Assembly (NCBI GenBank): GCA_003427395.1
Contig: BFEA01000127.1
Span: forward strand, 2,891,993-2,919,250
DNA from: Chara braunii
Taxonomy: Eukaryota; Streptophyta; Charophyceae; Charales; Characeae
Reading direction: 5' to 3'
DNA: 27,258 bases
Both the position numbers and the translations under genes were made by a program. The notes under the pieces are model-generated. The model saw only the letters and a list, made by a program, of their open reading frames with translations, did no database searches and was not told the origin of the DNA. Positions 17,643 to 27,110 of this stretch are shown here, piece by piece (position 1 is the stretch's first letter; every line of letters begins with the position of its first letter).

Positions 17643-17817
17643 TCCCGTGCTTCCTTCCCCCACTATACCACACGATCAACGCACCGCCCACCCCCCACCC
17701 CCTACTCCCCCCCTTCCTGTATTCACTCTTATAACAATATCATAGGCAACTCCCACACTACATGTATGCTATATACATACATTTATGTTATGATAAATCA
17801 TACGCTTGCTAGCACGC
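17643..17817. other. C-rich to AT-rich transition, no gene
   Basis: C-runs at 17686-17713, then AT-rich sequence leading into the tandem duplication. No feature supported. Confidence 0.4.
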
Positions 17818-18520
17818 TACAATGCATTCGTGCAGTACGGGTACTATTATTAAATCCACTCCTTGACAGTCAAACACATATTAATTATAACCCTGCTTTA
17901 ACTGCTATATTATAAAGGATTCAATTTAACTAAGTGGTTAGAGTAGCGTTACACCGTTTAGCGCCATTCAGATTCTTTTACACCCACTCTACATACAACA
18001 TAAATATTAATGTAAACATGTTCATATTATAAGCACGATACGAATACACAAACTCCTATCCCTAAGCTACAAACACATGATCACTGACAATTGTTAATCG
18101 ATCTTCTAGAATATTTTTCCCCACTAACAAAACTCACGCTCCTGCCAAGAAAGATAACCTCGATATATTGCTATATTAACATACTTTTTTTTTTTTAAAC
18201 ATGTGCAAAATTGTTTTTCTTGTTGTTTTGTTCGAGGTACTACCTTGAAGTGAGAATTGTCAGCTTAACTCGTATTCGGTTGATATACTGCAGCCCAATC
18301 AGAATAGCTGATCTGCAGCGCCTTCAGAGAATAAAAAATATGTACATGATGTCTTATCACCTAGGTGTTGTTCTATTTTTTTTTTTCGCAATCGGACTGT
18401 TTTCCTCACGAAGTAGAGACCGCATTAGTTATGAACACTGAAAAATCCCAACTTACAATAAGTATGATGAGATCAATAACTTTATGTGCCTTAGCCCTGT
18501 AAATAATTCCTAAATGATTT

Positions 18521-18539
18521 TTTACCTCTCGGAGGTAAA
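18521..18539. other. 8-bp hairpin with 3-base loop
   Basis: TTTACCTC (18521-18528), TCG, GAGGTAAA (18532-18539). Perfect stem inside copy 1 of the tandem duplication. The word CTCTCGGAG recurs at 18597-18605. Confidence 0.7.
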
Positions 18540-18672
18540 TCTTACGTAACTTTCACAAAAACTAACTATCTCTCGATATAATTGTAACAGAAAGTGTCTC
18601 TCGGAGTGACCTCTTGTAGAAACGTAAAACGGTGAAAAAAAATGCGATAAATCCCTTTATGCATCTAATTAG

Positions 18673-18840
18673 GATCGCTTTCCCTTACGCTGCACAGATA
18701 CTACATCCTAACGCTAAGCCATGGTCGTTTCTCTTGCCGACGAACCACTGAGATCGTTTTCCCTAAAGCCACATAGTTGTTACGGCCTGTCGCTGAACTG
18801 TGATTGTTTGTCCGTGCATCACACAGATACTACAACTAAC
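18673..18840. repeat. Degenerate minisatellite, GATCGTTTTCCC-like unit
   Basis: Four related starts (GATCGCTTTCCC at about 18673, GGTCGTTTCTC at 18723, GATCGTTTTCCC at 18753, GATTGTTTGTCC at 18802) and an exact CACAGATACTACA at 18693 and 18822. Units are 29-51 bases and diverged. Confidence 0.5.
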
Positions 18841-19900
18841 ACATTGAATTCAAAACGAACAATGCAATAATATGTTACTATAAAGCATTCACTATGATAT
18901 AATTAATCGTATACTGATTAAAATCATCCTTTAATATCTGTAGTCGTAAGAATTTAACTTAACCTAGCGATTAGACTATTAATATACTCCGTGTTTTTAC
19001 TCAGCACTATATTACAAAAAATAAGATAATCGTGCGTATATTTCGAAACGAATGCACGAGTTACTAAGTTGTAAACTATAAACACATGGTTATTGGTTAT
19101 TTCTCAAGCTTTCAAAACATTTCTCCCCACTTATGAAGCTACCATGCTAAATAGCTACGCTCCGCCAAAAGAACTGGACACGCGTTATTGATACATTAAT
19201 GTACAGTAAAATACACAGAAAACGTTTTTTATTTGTTTCTCGCTTATGAGATGGGGATACTACTTTGTTGTGGGTACTGCCTTTTTAACTTGTATACTTC
19301 AACATAGAATCACTCATTCAAAATACGAACATAAGGTCTCAGAACCAATGAGTTTTTCCCCATATCTTATTGATATCAGATTATTTTCCCCTTCTTCCTC
19401 CGTTTTCCATCGCTTTACTCTTTAGTCGGATGTAAAATTGCAGAGCGGCGAACGAGCGGATACATGAAATACTTCCGCGCCGATTACCATGTACGCACTA
19501 AACGCATTATTATTCCCGGATCGATAAAACCTCTCCTAAACTTAGAAGAAGCCTAGTTGTGAAAAAACTACAAGTATATCTTCTCCCCTCTTAGCTCAAG
19601 GGATTGATTGTCGCATCTATCTTATAAAATCTGCGTGAGTTTTCCTATCGTAGCCATCCCGAATTTCCTATTGCACTGCATAAAATTGTAGCCTCCGCTG
19701 CTTCAATTAGGATCGACCGTTTGGTCAGATCATTACTATTATTTTATCTACGAGTGTTTGAGATACAAATACTATGAAGAATAGTCTAACCTAGTAAGTT
19801 AACAAAAACACAGAATCACGGGTCAGTACTTTACTATGTACATATTGGCAGAAAAGACACTGCAATACTTAAGTCATTATAGCTGATGCGTAGGAACGTT

Positions 19901-20397
19901 TTTCCATACTATTATTCTTCATAAAGATAACAAGGCACGATGATCGCTTTAGTTTTACTGTTTAAGAAATAATAAAAGTTTGTGCTTCGCCATTCATTTT
20001 ACACATGTGATGATAAGTCTATCTGATTATTACTTCGATATTTTTTTCTGACACAATTGATTAACTGCCTTGCCCGTCCTCCTCGCTGATTAGCTCTGCA
20101 AACAAACAAATACTAGTGATGTATGAAAAAAAACAAAACTAAGACGATGTTGATATAGAAACTCTGACATTGCTCTAACAAATTCTTGTATGCCCTAAAC
20201 TATATATGCTTTCCCTAACGAAAGACATAAAGGACATACTTACATTTAGGATGTGTTTTCAAGTATATACGATCATGCATTTATGGTAGTATACGTAAGA
20301 TCTTCAAAAACAAGAGGAAAGGTAAGGTATGTTCCCCTTAAATAAACGCATTTTGCTTAGTTCCTCACTCTCTTGTGCATCCTACTATTCTTAAAAC

Positions 20398-20398
<1 letters not shown>
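19901..20398. other. AT-rich interval, no gene
   Basis: No open frame, hairpin or repeat of note beyond a possible decayed third copy of the 1.02-kb unit (AAAGATAAC at 19923). Confidence 0.4.
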
Positions 20399-20454
<56 letters not shown>

Positions 20455-20480
20455 TGTGACGATATATATATATATATATA
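20399..20480. repeat. (TA)n microsatellite in two blocks
   Basis: TA at 20399-20451 and 20462-20480, separated by TGTTTGTGACG. Confidence 0.97.
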
Positions 20481-21044
20481 ATTCCTCTTTCTAAAAACAA
20501 CCTTGGATTTAATTCCAGCAATTTTCCTTGCAACATAGTTAATGATGTTGTTGATAAGTCCTTAAGTTTTGTAACGATGCGCTACCTTCTCATACGCTCT
20601 TTTACCCAAAATCTTACACTAGGCCCCTGGTGGCTTTCTAGCTTTCACTAACGCCCTGTTGGTACAATCCTTTTTTGTAAAAATCCCACTAAATGGAGGG
20701 ATTTGTTTTTCTGTCTTCTTTCATATTATATTTGTTGCTTCTTCCACATACGGATTACGTATTTTGAAGTACTCCATTCTAAACCTCCGAGTAGTCTTAT
20801 AATCGCTTCTACCTTGTCTTCTGGTGGCGCTTTGATACTGATTTGACACATATTGACCATTGATGCTACACCCCCACAAAAATGGTGTTTATGTGATACG
20901 GCGGAATATAGATTTGGACCTCCCTCTATAAAGTACATTTACTCACTCGTTTTCATAATTACCGGTGCAATACACTCTCTCTTTATGCACATCAGTAATC
21001 ATCGCTATAATTGCAATACACTATACTTTAGTTCGTCTCCGCCC
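20481..21044. other. Unassigned AT-rich interval
   Basis: Short overlapping frames on both strands at 20726-21047. The minus-strand one includes a helix-like PPEDKVEAIIRLLGGLE segment but starts and stops within 70 codons. No gene is called. Confidence 0.35.
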
Positions 21045-21046
21045 TA

Positions 21047-21581
21047 GATAATCAATAAAAAAAATTCACAGAATTAAATAATCATTCTAGAGTAAAATTC
21101 CATTCTAAATTTCAAATTTTCATTTCATCTTAAAAAATGTCATTCCAATTTTAAAATTTTTCGTCTTACATGAAAACTTTCCTTCCAAGAATGGGGTATC
21201 CCTTCTTATTTGAACTCCATGCTAGAGATGGAATGAAAGTCTGGATGAGTTCATAAAATATTTTAATTGGACTGCCATTCTAAGTAAGGATTTTCAGTCA
21301 TAAATAGGTTAATCCAATATAAATTAGACCATATTTGTTTTAGTAGAATGAAAGTGTAATTAAAACATTTCATAAACTCGTCCAGACTTTCATTCCATCT
21401 TGAACGAATAGATGTAGTTGGAAGGGAAAACTCATATTTAAACGGGAAGTTATCAAATTAAATTGGAAATTTTATAATTTGATCAACATTGGAATGATAA
21501 TTGATAAATATGAAGGATTTTTTTTTTTATGGAATGTTTTTTCAACTTTCATCTCTCATGGGAATTTTTCTATTGATTATC
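21047..21581. mobile_element. MITE-like element, 535 bp, with terminal and internal inverted repeats
   Basis: The left end GATAATCAATAAAAAAAATT plus C matches the reverse complement of the right end, GATAATCAATAGAAAAATTC, with one substitution and one base of length difference. TA flanks both ends (21045-21046 and 21582-21583), as expected for a TA target duplication, although TA could be part of the repeat. A second, internal inverted pair, 21227-21268 and 21358-21399, matches over 42 positions with about five differences. ATTCYA-like words recur near both ends. No transposase frame exists, so it is non-autonomous. The TA flank points to a Tc1/mariner-type mobiliser; PIF/Harbinger (three-base TWA) is the alternative. 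Confidence 0.8.
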
Positions 21582-21583
21582 TA

Positions 21584-22130
21584 ATCCACTCCTATGATCT
21601 ATGCACACATATCGCTATTGTCCGATACGCTCAAAAGGCGCTCAACTCGCAACCCTAAGGCGTATCAGCCCTTCCAATGTGATTCAATGAAAGCGCTCCA
21701 GTTTTTGCAGAATAATAATACTCACTAGATCGAACCAAGGTTAAACATACTTAAAATCCTGGACAAGTTGACACTCATGATGACCCTGAAAATGGATAAA
21801 AATACTTAAACTTAAAATTATGCTTAATTGGCTAACATCTTCACTAATCACCACTACGAGCTAAAGTATAATAATGCGCAAAAGATAAATAATTCAAAAT
21901 AAACCTAATCTTGGAGTTACCCCACTGATGATGATATTTGAATAATAGCCATGCACTAGTAGAGCTAAGGACGAACCACATTTGTTCCTTATGCAATATG
22001 ACGTATGCACTCACATTTAGGATTCACCCGCTAGTGCTTTCCAATGGAATCTCTATGATGACCGACATGAGAATTTCAGTAGTAATAGAATAGTAAGTAA
22101 TAATTTCTTCTAATTAACATACTACGGTAA
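21584..22130. other. Unassigned interval, no gene
   Basis: AT-rich mixed sequence without a convincing frame, RNA or repeat. Confidence 0.4.
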
Positions 22131-23450
22131 AAACGTATTACCATACTTATCGCCACATACAACACAAGAATTCATTCTGATGCCTAACTGATGCCGTGAA
22201 CATCATCTCTTCCCCAATAGCAGACCTTACGGCTATAGTACTTAATGCCTTAATACGGATGGTTCAAACACACTATTTAAACCTCACGCAATAAACTTTT
22301 GCAGAGACTGGTCTTAAAGTACCCTACTGGTGGCCAACCAGCTTCACCCCTAACTACACGTATAACCTCCCTAAACGAGTTACTTTCATTTTCGCCTCCA
22401 ATATAACACGTTTTTATGAGACTGTACCAATCGACACAGCCAAGACGGCCTACCGATAACTATCCATTTCTTTTGCAAACAAGCGTTCAAACAGGCTATG
22501 AAAACCTACGGAAAAGAGGTACATCTGGCTTGCAGATTCTACCATAACAAAGATAAATGGACACCGATTTGCGACAAGCACATAAACCCACCCCCCAGAT
22601 ACCTCACCATGAACAACACTAGTATTACGAAAATCAATAACTGTCTTATTAAAATGCCTACACTTCCCTCGGGAACATTATTTGGAGACAAATCCTTGGC
22701 ATCCCAATGGGGTTAAGTTGTTCCTCAGTCTTGTGTAACATCTATTTCTTCAAATACGAATATAAATTTATGAAAAAAACACATATAAAAGCAACAGAAA
22801 CCTCCTACACCTCTTTCATCATATCTTTCGCTACTTCGACGACTTCCATATCACCAACAATCCCATAATTATATATGTTTTCAACCCACAGATAACGAGG
22901 ACACGCAACCGATACTTCTTATACCCCCTGCATCTGATAACATTAAACGAAAAAACTACACACAAAGTACAAACAGATAACCACACCATAGGATCTCAAG
23001 GAAATTTTCTACACACTACTATAACTATAAATAACCTAAAAACTAACTAATACACCACGGCTAAATAAAATAAAAAAAGAAAACTTAACTTCCCCATCAC
23101 ACGGTTCATCCAAGCAAACTCAAACAGACCAGTGCAAAGATCGCTTAACCTTCTCATAGCACAGATCATCACAATCACGACTTTCGAATATGAACCTGAC
23201 CACGTTGCAGAAAAAATCAGGCAAACCATACAAGCATTACACAATAACGGATTAGAAAAACACATACTGTTCGGCATTACAAACAAAGTACTCCGTAACC
23301 CTATGGATTACCAATCCTTCCGATGCAATCCACAGGTAGCACTATAACACTTGCTAAACCACACCACCCACGAATAAACATAATATAGGAATACACACAA
23401 CCGCTTGTCTCAAAGGAAGAATGCTTATACGTTCTACATGCAGCCCAGGC
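22130..23450 (+). other. A/C-skewed block with several protein-like open frames
   Basis: The plus strand is rich in A and C and poor in G. Frames open between stops include 22294-22459 (contains GLKVPYWWP and RVTFIFASNITRFYETVPID), 22474-22716 (a C-x10-C-x3-H arrangement, residues spread over KTYGKEVHLACRFY and ICDKHINPPPRY), 22766-23050 (94 codons without ATG) and 23069-23347 (93 codons; contains FEYEPDHVAEKIRQTIQ, a plausible helix). They lie on one strand in different frames and could be exons or a frameshifted relic. Equally, the skew removes stop codons and gives His/Asn/Thr/Pro-rich peptides by composition alone. No family recognised. Confidence 0.3.
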
Positions 23451-23624
23451 GCACTAGACCCCATTAATAATAAAAATAATGATAAGAAGAAGAAAACAAC
23501 AACTTTGTGTTTGTGTAAGCCAGATAATTAGATGGTTCGACTTCAGGATTTATCTCTGCTGGGGTAGAATCGTCATCCTTGGACCTACCTCGCTGGGACC
23601 TCTATCACGAGGAAATGGGGAGGG
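23451..23624. other. Mixed-composition spacer before repeat copy B
   Basis: No gene. Contains ATGGTTCGACTTC (about 23532), which resembles a tRNA B-box, but no T-stem pairs around it. Confidence 0.4.
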
Positions 23625-23742
23625 ACACACACACACACACCTATAGAATCAAATTTCGGTTCCCGACTAAGTATTAATAATAATAATAATAATAATAACA
23701 GTAGTTAAAAATAATAGTAATTAAAAAAGTAATAATAAATAA
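23625..23742. repeat. Dispersed repeat, copy B: (CA)n plus AAT-rich segment
   Basis: A CA repeat (23625-23641), then ATAGAATCAAATTTCGG, TTCCCGACTAAGTATTAAT, AATAATAATAACAGTAGTTA and AATAGTAATT. Aligns with 15147-15262 in the same order and orientation. Confidence 0.75.
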
Positions 23743-23756
23743 CTACATTGCAAAAA

Positions 23757-23872
23757 GTACACGTACGGGGCCTTTCCGTACGAAATGTACAGGGGCTTTC
23801 GTACGAAACGTACAGGTAATTTTTGTACGGGATCTCTACGGGAACCTGTAAATCTTTTATGCCCCCGTACGA
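23757..23872. repeat. GTACG-rich patch with 23-bp direct repeat
   Basis: CGTACGAAAYGTACAGG at 23777-23793 and 23800-23816 with spacing 23, in a stretch holding further GTACGG and CCCGTACG words. CGTACG is self-complementary, so many alternative foldbacks are possible. Confidence 0.8.
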
Positions 23873-23877
23873 GAAAG

Positions 23878-23935
<58 letters not shown>

Positions 23936-23936
23936 G

Positions 23937-23982
<46 letters not shown>
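23878..23982. repeat. Two long poly-A tracts
   Basis: A55 at 23878-23932 and A44 at 23939-23982, separated by TGGGAT. A shorter tract follows at about 24110-24128. Single N calls at 24091, 24097 and 24100 mark poor base calling. Confidence 0.95.
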
Positions 23983-23985
<3 letters not shown>

Positions 23986-24128
23986 ATCCAAAAAATCCTT
24001 AAAACACATATATGTGATGCAACAACACAAAACAAGCAACATTTGGCTGAGCATCATCTTCATATTATGATTATAATTTGAGAAAAAAAANAAAAANAAN
24101 ATCGGATTTAAAAAAAAAAAAAAAAAAA

Positions 24129-24188
24129 CCCTCGTACGAGGCCCGTAACGTACGAGTACAATTGTACGAATCCGTACTCGTACGAGGG
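24129..24188. other. Nested CGTACG palindromes
   Basis: CCCTCGTACG (24129-24138) pairs with CGTACGAGGG (24179-24188). Inside lie CGAGTAC with GTACTCG, and the perfect 12-bp palindrome GTACAATTGTAC (24156-24167). The whole 60 bases can fold as one cruciform or as several small ones. Confidence 0.8.
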
Positions 24189-24225
24189 TTCGTACGAGTG
24201 GCAACGCAGGTAAATAATAAGAATT

Positions 24226-24226
24226 C

Positions 24227-24321
<95 letters not shown>
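24226..24321. repeat. (AAT)n microsatellite, about 32 units
   Basis: A pure AAT/ATA triplet run of about 96 bases; the poly-Ile frame on the minus strand is an artefact. Confidence 0.98.
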
Positions 24322-24335
24322 CAGGTTTGTCGGCA

Positions 24336-24420
24336 TTCGGGATGGGCCGAACGCCCGAACCCGAACGCCCGAACGTTCAGCACCCCCTCTCGACGTGTTC
24401 GGCCGTTCGGCCGAACTAGA
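24336..24420. repeat. CGAAC/GTTCG-rich palindromic patch
   Basis: GCCCGAAC-type words repeat several times (for example CGAACGCCCGAAC), followed by the palindrome GTTCGGCCGAAC in an overlapping double form. GC-rich island in an AT-rich setting, placed just before the left arm of the long foldback. Confidence 0.75.
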
Positions 24421-24477
24421 ACTAAAAAAAAACAAAAACCAAAAAAAATCAAATTACAACATATCTGGAAAAAAATA

Positions 24478-25070
24478 TGTTATGCAGAAGAATAAACTAA
24501 ACAACATTTGCTGCAACATTACATCCAAATTATTTACTAAATCTAAAAAACATAATATAAAAATGGATGATAATAATGAAAATTTGAAAAAATAAAACGG
24601 GAATAAAATTATTGAGTGGGCGATTACGTTTTTGACACCACCATCTTTGGTGATTTGTTTTTTTTTTTTTTTGTGATAAATGCCATGAAAATTTGTATAT
24701 GTGTATCTTACATAATAGAGAACATAAAAATAAAGTTAAAAAAAAATGATATTTTGTTTTATGCGCCAAAATAAAGAAAAAAACAAAAAGTAAAAAAAGA
24801 GAAAAAACAATTAGTGAGTGGGCAAGCAAGTTTTGACACCGCCATCTTTGCCGATTTATCATTTTTTTTTGCCCGAATAGAATAATTCCAAAATTCAGAG
24901 CGAGATACCTTACATCACAAGGAGCTCAAAGAATTTTTTTTTAGAAAAACATAATAATATTTATGTGCCAAAGAGGTCCGAAACCCTTCAGGTTCAAGCC
25001 CCGTACGGACCCGAATCCCGGAATGTTCGGTGGTCCACTTAGGGGCCTATGTACATTCGGCCTGACAACC
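24478..25070 (+). repeat. Left arm of long foldback (about 593 bp)
   Basis: The reverse complement of 26480-27076 aligns along its whole length. Shared words in order: TGTTATGCA, AACATTTGC, TTACATCCAAATT, AAATTATTGAGTGGGCGA, CCATCTTTGG, CATAATAGAGAA, GGGCAAGCAAGTTT, GAGATACCTTACATCACAA, GTGCCAAA, GGTCCGAA, CCCGTACGG or CTGTACGGG, and GAATGTTCGG or GAACGTTCGG. The arm is itself a diverged tandem of two subunits of about 200 bp: GAGTGGGC...GACACC(A/G)CCATCTTTG occurs at about 24615 and 24814. No protein frame. Confidence 0.85.
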
Positions 25071-25272
25071 AACACAGGATTCGTGAAAACCCAACAAAAC
25101 CACAAAAACCAACATTTTGTATAAAGTGAAAAAGTAGAGGTCAAACTTCTATTTCTGATTAAAAATATATATATATTTTTGACCACTTTCCAAGAGACAA
25201 GGCGAAAAATCAGGCATACAGTCGAGCGATCCTTAAGATGTGGAGGAAAACTCGTTCTTACAAAAATACTGT

Positions 25273-25690
25273 TATAGGACTATAAGTCATTCTCAATAGA
25301 CTTCCAGAAAAGCAGAGCTCCAATAAAACAAACTCGAAAGTTGTAAAAAAATAGTTTTAGTGAATTCTCGCATATAGGACTATATGTCGTTTTCAACATT
25401 TATAGACTCAATATAACAATTTTGAAGTTAACAATCAAATATTTCTAAAAAACTATATGTTATGCAAAATAATAGCACAAACAACTTTTGTCTCAGACAC
25501 ATCTTGAAATTCCTAGTCAAATGCAAGTTAAAAATAAAAAATCGAAAAAAAATAAAATAAAAATAATATTAAAAAAAAAAGAGAATATGTTATGGCAAAC
25601 GTATTAATAAACAAGATAACACGTTCGCACGTTCACCAAACCCTCAAACATGTTCGTCGTGATACACAACTTATAGGACTACAAACATGA
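25273..25690. repeat. TATAGGACTATA-like short repeats in the foldback spacer
   Basis: TATAGGACTATAAGTC at 25273, TATAGGACTATATGTC at 25373 and TATAGGACTACAAAC at 25672. The first two are exactly 100 bases apart, with further similarity downstream (TTCTCAATAGA and TTTTCAACATTTATAGA). They resemble the start of the ACTATATGTTATG core (25452), so the core may derive from the same unit. Confidence 0.6.
25445..25530 (+). repeat. ACTATGTTATG core repeat, copy 3, in the foldback spacer
   Basis: Reads TCTAAAAAACTATATGTTAT, then GCAAAATAATAGCACAAACA and ACTTTTGTCTCAGACACATC. Same order as 15672-15760 and 24465-24545. It lies between the two foldback arms, in the orientation of the left arm. Confidence 0.7.
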
Positions 25691-26075
25691 TCTTTTGAGA
25701 TAATAAAAACCATGAATATTTGAATTTATAAATATATGATGCTCCGCCTAGTAATGATTTACTGTGAAAAATTTTGTTTTTTTTCTCGCCACTTCCAGTG
25801 GTTCTCAATTTTTGGTTTTTTAACATCGCAAAGAATCTTGCTCTTGTAGAAGACCTAAAAATCGTACTCTCAAAATCCTAAATAAATTTCGTTCAAACCC
25901 AGCATTGTTTTTTTTTTTTGGTTCTCACGAATTTTATGTTAACTCTGATAATAATAATGATAATCATAATAAAATTAAAATTAATTAAAATAAATCATAT
26001 ATATCAATATATAAAATATATAAATAAAAAATATTAAAAATAAATAATAATAATAATAATAATTAAAAGATAATC
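25531..26075. other. AT-rich spacer of the foldback
   Basis: No frame. The part at 25945-26040 resembles the AT tract at 15276-15380. A GTTCGCACGTTC-type word at 25623 starts a series of GAAC/GTTC motifs. Confidence 0.45.
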
Positions 26076-26175
26076 TGCGTAGCACGGCGAACGTGTTCGC
26101 GCCCCTTCTTTTTTGCGCAAACGTGTTTGCTCTTTCGCACGAACAACTTGTGAACATGTTCGGGCAAACATAATT
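26076..26175. repeat. GTTCG/CGAAC motif cluster
   Basis: GCGAAC-GT-GTTCGC (about 26089-26102) and the perfect palindrome GAACATGTTC (about 26152-26161), with further CGCACGAAC and GGGCAAAC words. Related in style to 24336-24420 and 26352-26423. Confidence 0.65.
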
Positions 26176-26351
26176 TGTTTTCGTAAAAGAAAATAAAAAT
26201 AAAAATTGGTTGTTGATTTTTAACTCATGATTGGCTACGAATTTGAACATGACTCCGAGGCATAAGTAGCTTGTATTGTTATTTTACATAACATATATTT
26301 GTTTCAGAGTTTTCGAAGAAAATTGATTTTTTTTTAAAAATATTTTTTATG

Positions 26352-26423
26352 TTCGCGTTCGGAGGGTTTTGGGCGCTTGTTCGTGTTCAGGCGAACATGT
26401 TTGCGTTCGCCTCCGAACGCGAA
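26352..26423. repeat. Perfect 14-bp inverted repeat around GTTCG motifs
   Basis: TTCGCGTTCGGAGG (26352-26365) and CCTCCGAACGCGAA (26410-26423) are exact reverse complements with 44 bases between them. The loop holds further complementary GTTC...GAAC words, so the hairpin could extend inward. Confidence 0.88.
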
Positions 26424-26437
26424 AACGGTTCTACGTA

Positions 26438-26443
<6 letters not shown>

Positions 26444-26479
<36 letters not shown>
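26444..26479. repeat. (TA)n microsatellite bordering the right foldback arm
   Basis: Pure TA ending exactly where the homology of the right arm begins (26480). Confidence 0.95.
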
Positions 26480-26483
<4 letters not shown>

Positions 26484-27076
26484 TGCTAGACCAAACGTAC
26501 GGAGGCCTCTAAGATGACCGCCGAACGTTCGGGCATTCGGATCCCCGTACAGAGCCCGAACTTGAAGGGGTTCGGACCCCGCAAAAAAATATTTTGGCAC
26601 CTTATTTGAATTATTTTTTGTGAGTTCTTTGTGATGTAAGGTATCTCCCTCTCAATTTTGAAGCCATTCTGTCCGGCCAAAAAAAAAAAAAAATCCTCAA
26701 AGGTGATTGTGTTTAAACTTGCTTGCCCGCTTTCTAATTTGTTTTTTTTTTTTTTTCACTTTTTGTTTTTCTTTTATTTCAGGGCATAAAAAATATTATT
26801 ATTTTTTCAAACTTTATTTGTAGATTCTCTATTATGTAGGATACACATATATAGATTTTCATATCATTTGTCACGGCTAAAAAAATAAAAAATCTCCAAA
26901 GATGGCGGTGTTAAAAACGTGCTCGCCCACTCAATAATTTCATTCTCGTTTTATTTTTTTTCTAATTCTCATTATTATTGTTTCATGTTTAGTAATTGAT
27001 TTGTATTTAAAATTTAGTAAAAAATTTGGATGTAACATTGAGGCAAATGTTGGTTACTTTATTCTTATGCATAACA
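26480..27076 (-). repeat. Right arm of long foldback (about 597 bp)
   Basis: Inverted partner of 24478-25070, with both internal subunits in reverse (CCAAAGATGGCGGTG near 26898, CAAAGGTGATTGTG near 26698) and the outer end GCATAACA at 27069-27076. By eye roughly three quarters of the positions agree, with length differences mainly in poly-A and poly-T runs. Spacer between the arms is about 1.4 kb. Confidence 0.85.
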
Positions 27077-27084
27077 TTCTATTA

Positions 27085-27110
27085 GACGATATATACATAT
27101 ATATATCGTC
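27085..27110. other. 11-bp inverted repeat, GACGATATATA
   Basis: GACGATATATA (27085-27095) and TATATATCGTC (27100-27110) around CATA. Placed nine bases outside the right foldback arm. Confidence 0.75.

Larger units (their letters stand above)
17818..19900 (+). repeat. Diverged tandem duplication, unit about 1.02 kb
   Basis: Anchor words recur in the same order about 1006-1040 bases apart: ACAATGCA (17819 and 18859), AAGRATTYAAYTTAAC (17915 and 18948), AAACACATG (18071 and 19080), TCCCCAC (18118 and 19124), TACTACYTTG (18238 and 19258), TTAACT (18265 and 19285) and AATTAGGATCG (18667 and 19705). Copy 1 is about 17818-18858 and copy 2 about 18859-19780. A partial third copy may begin near 19780. 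Both copies are AT-rich with no convincing gene; a 76-codon frame at 18211-18441 is confined to copy 1. Confidence 0.7.

Noticed and set aside
23527-23545. B-box-like GGTTCGACTTC suggesting a tRNA
   Set aside because: No T-stem, A-box or acceptor stem can be paired around it.
15147-23742. LTR retrotransposon bounded by the (CA)n-AAT repeats
   Set aside because: Copies are in direct orientation 8.5 kb apart, but no TG...CA ends, primer-binding site, polypurine tract or reverse transcriptase frame was found between them.
23721-24435. Minus-strand frames of 104 and 192 codons with poly-Phe and poly-Ile
   Set aside because: Translations of poly-A and AAT tracts, including positions with N.
24985-25000. 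GGTTCAAGCCC in the left foldback arm as a tRNA B-box
   Set aside because: The inverted copy has GTTCGGGC instead, and no A-box or tRNA stems are present.
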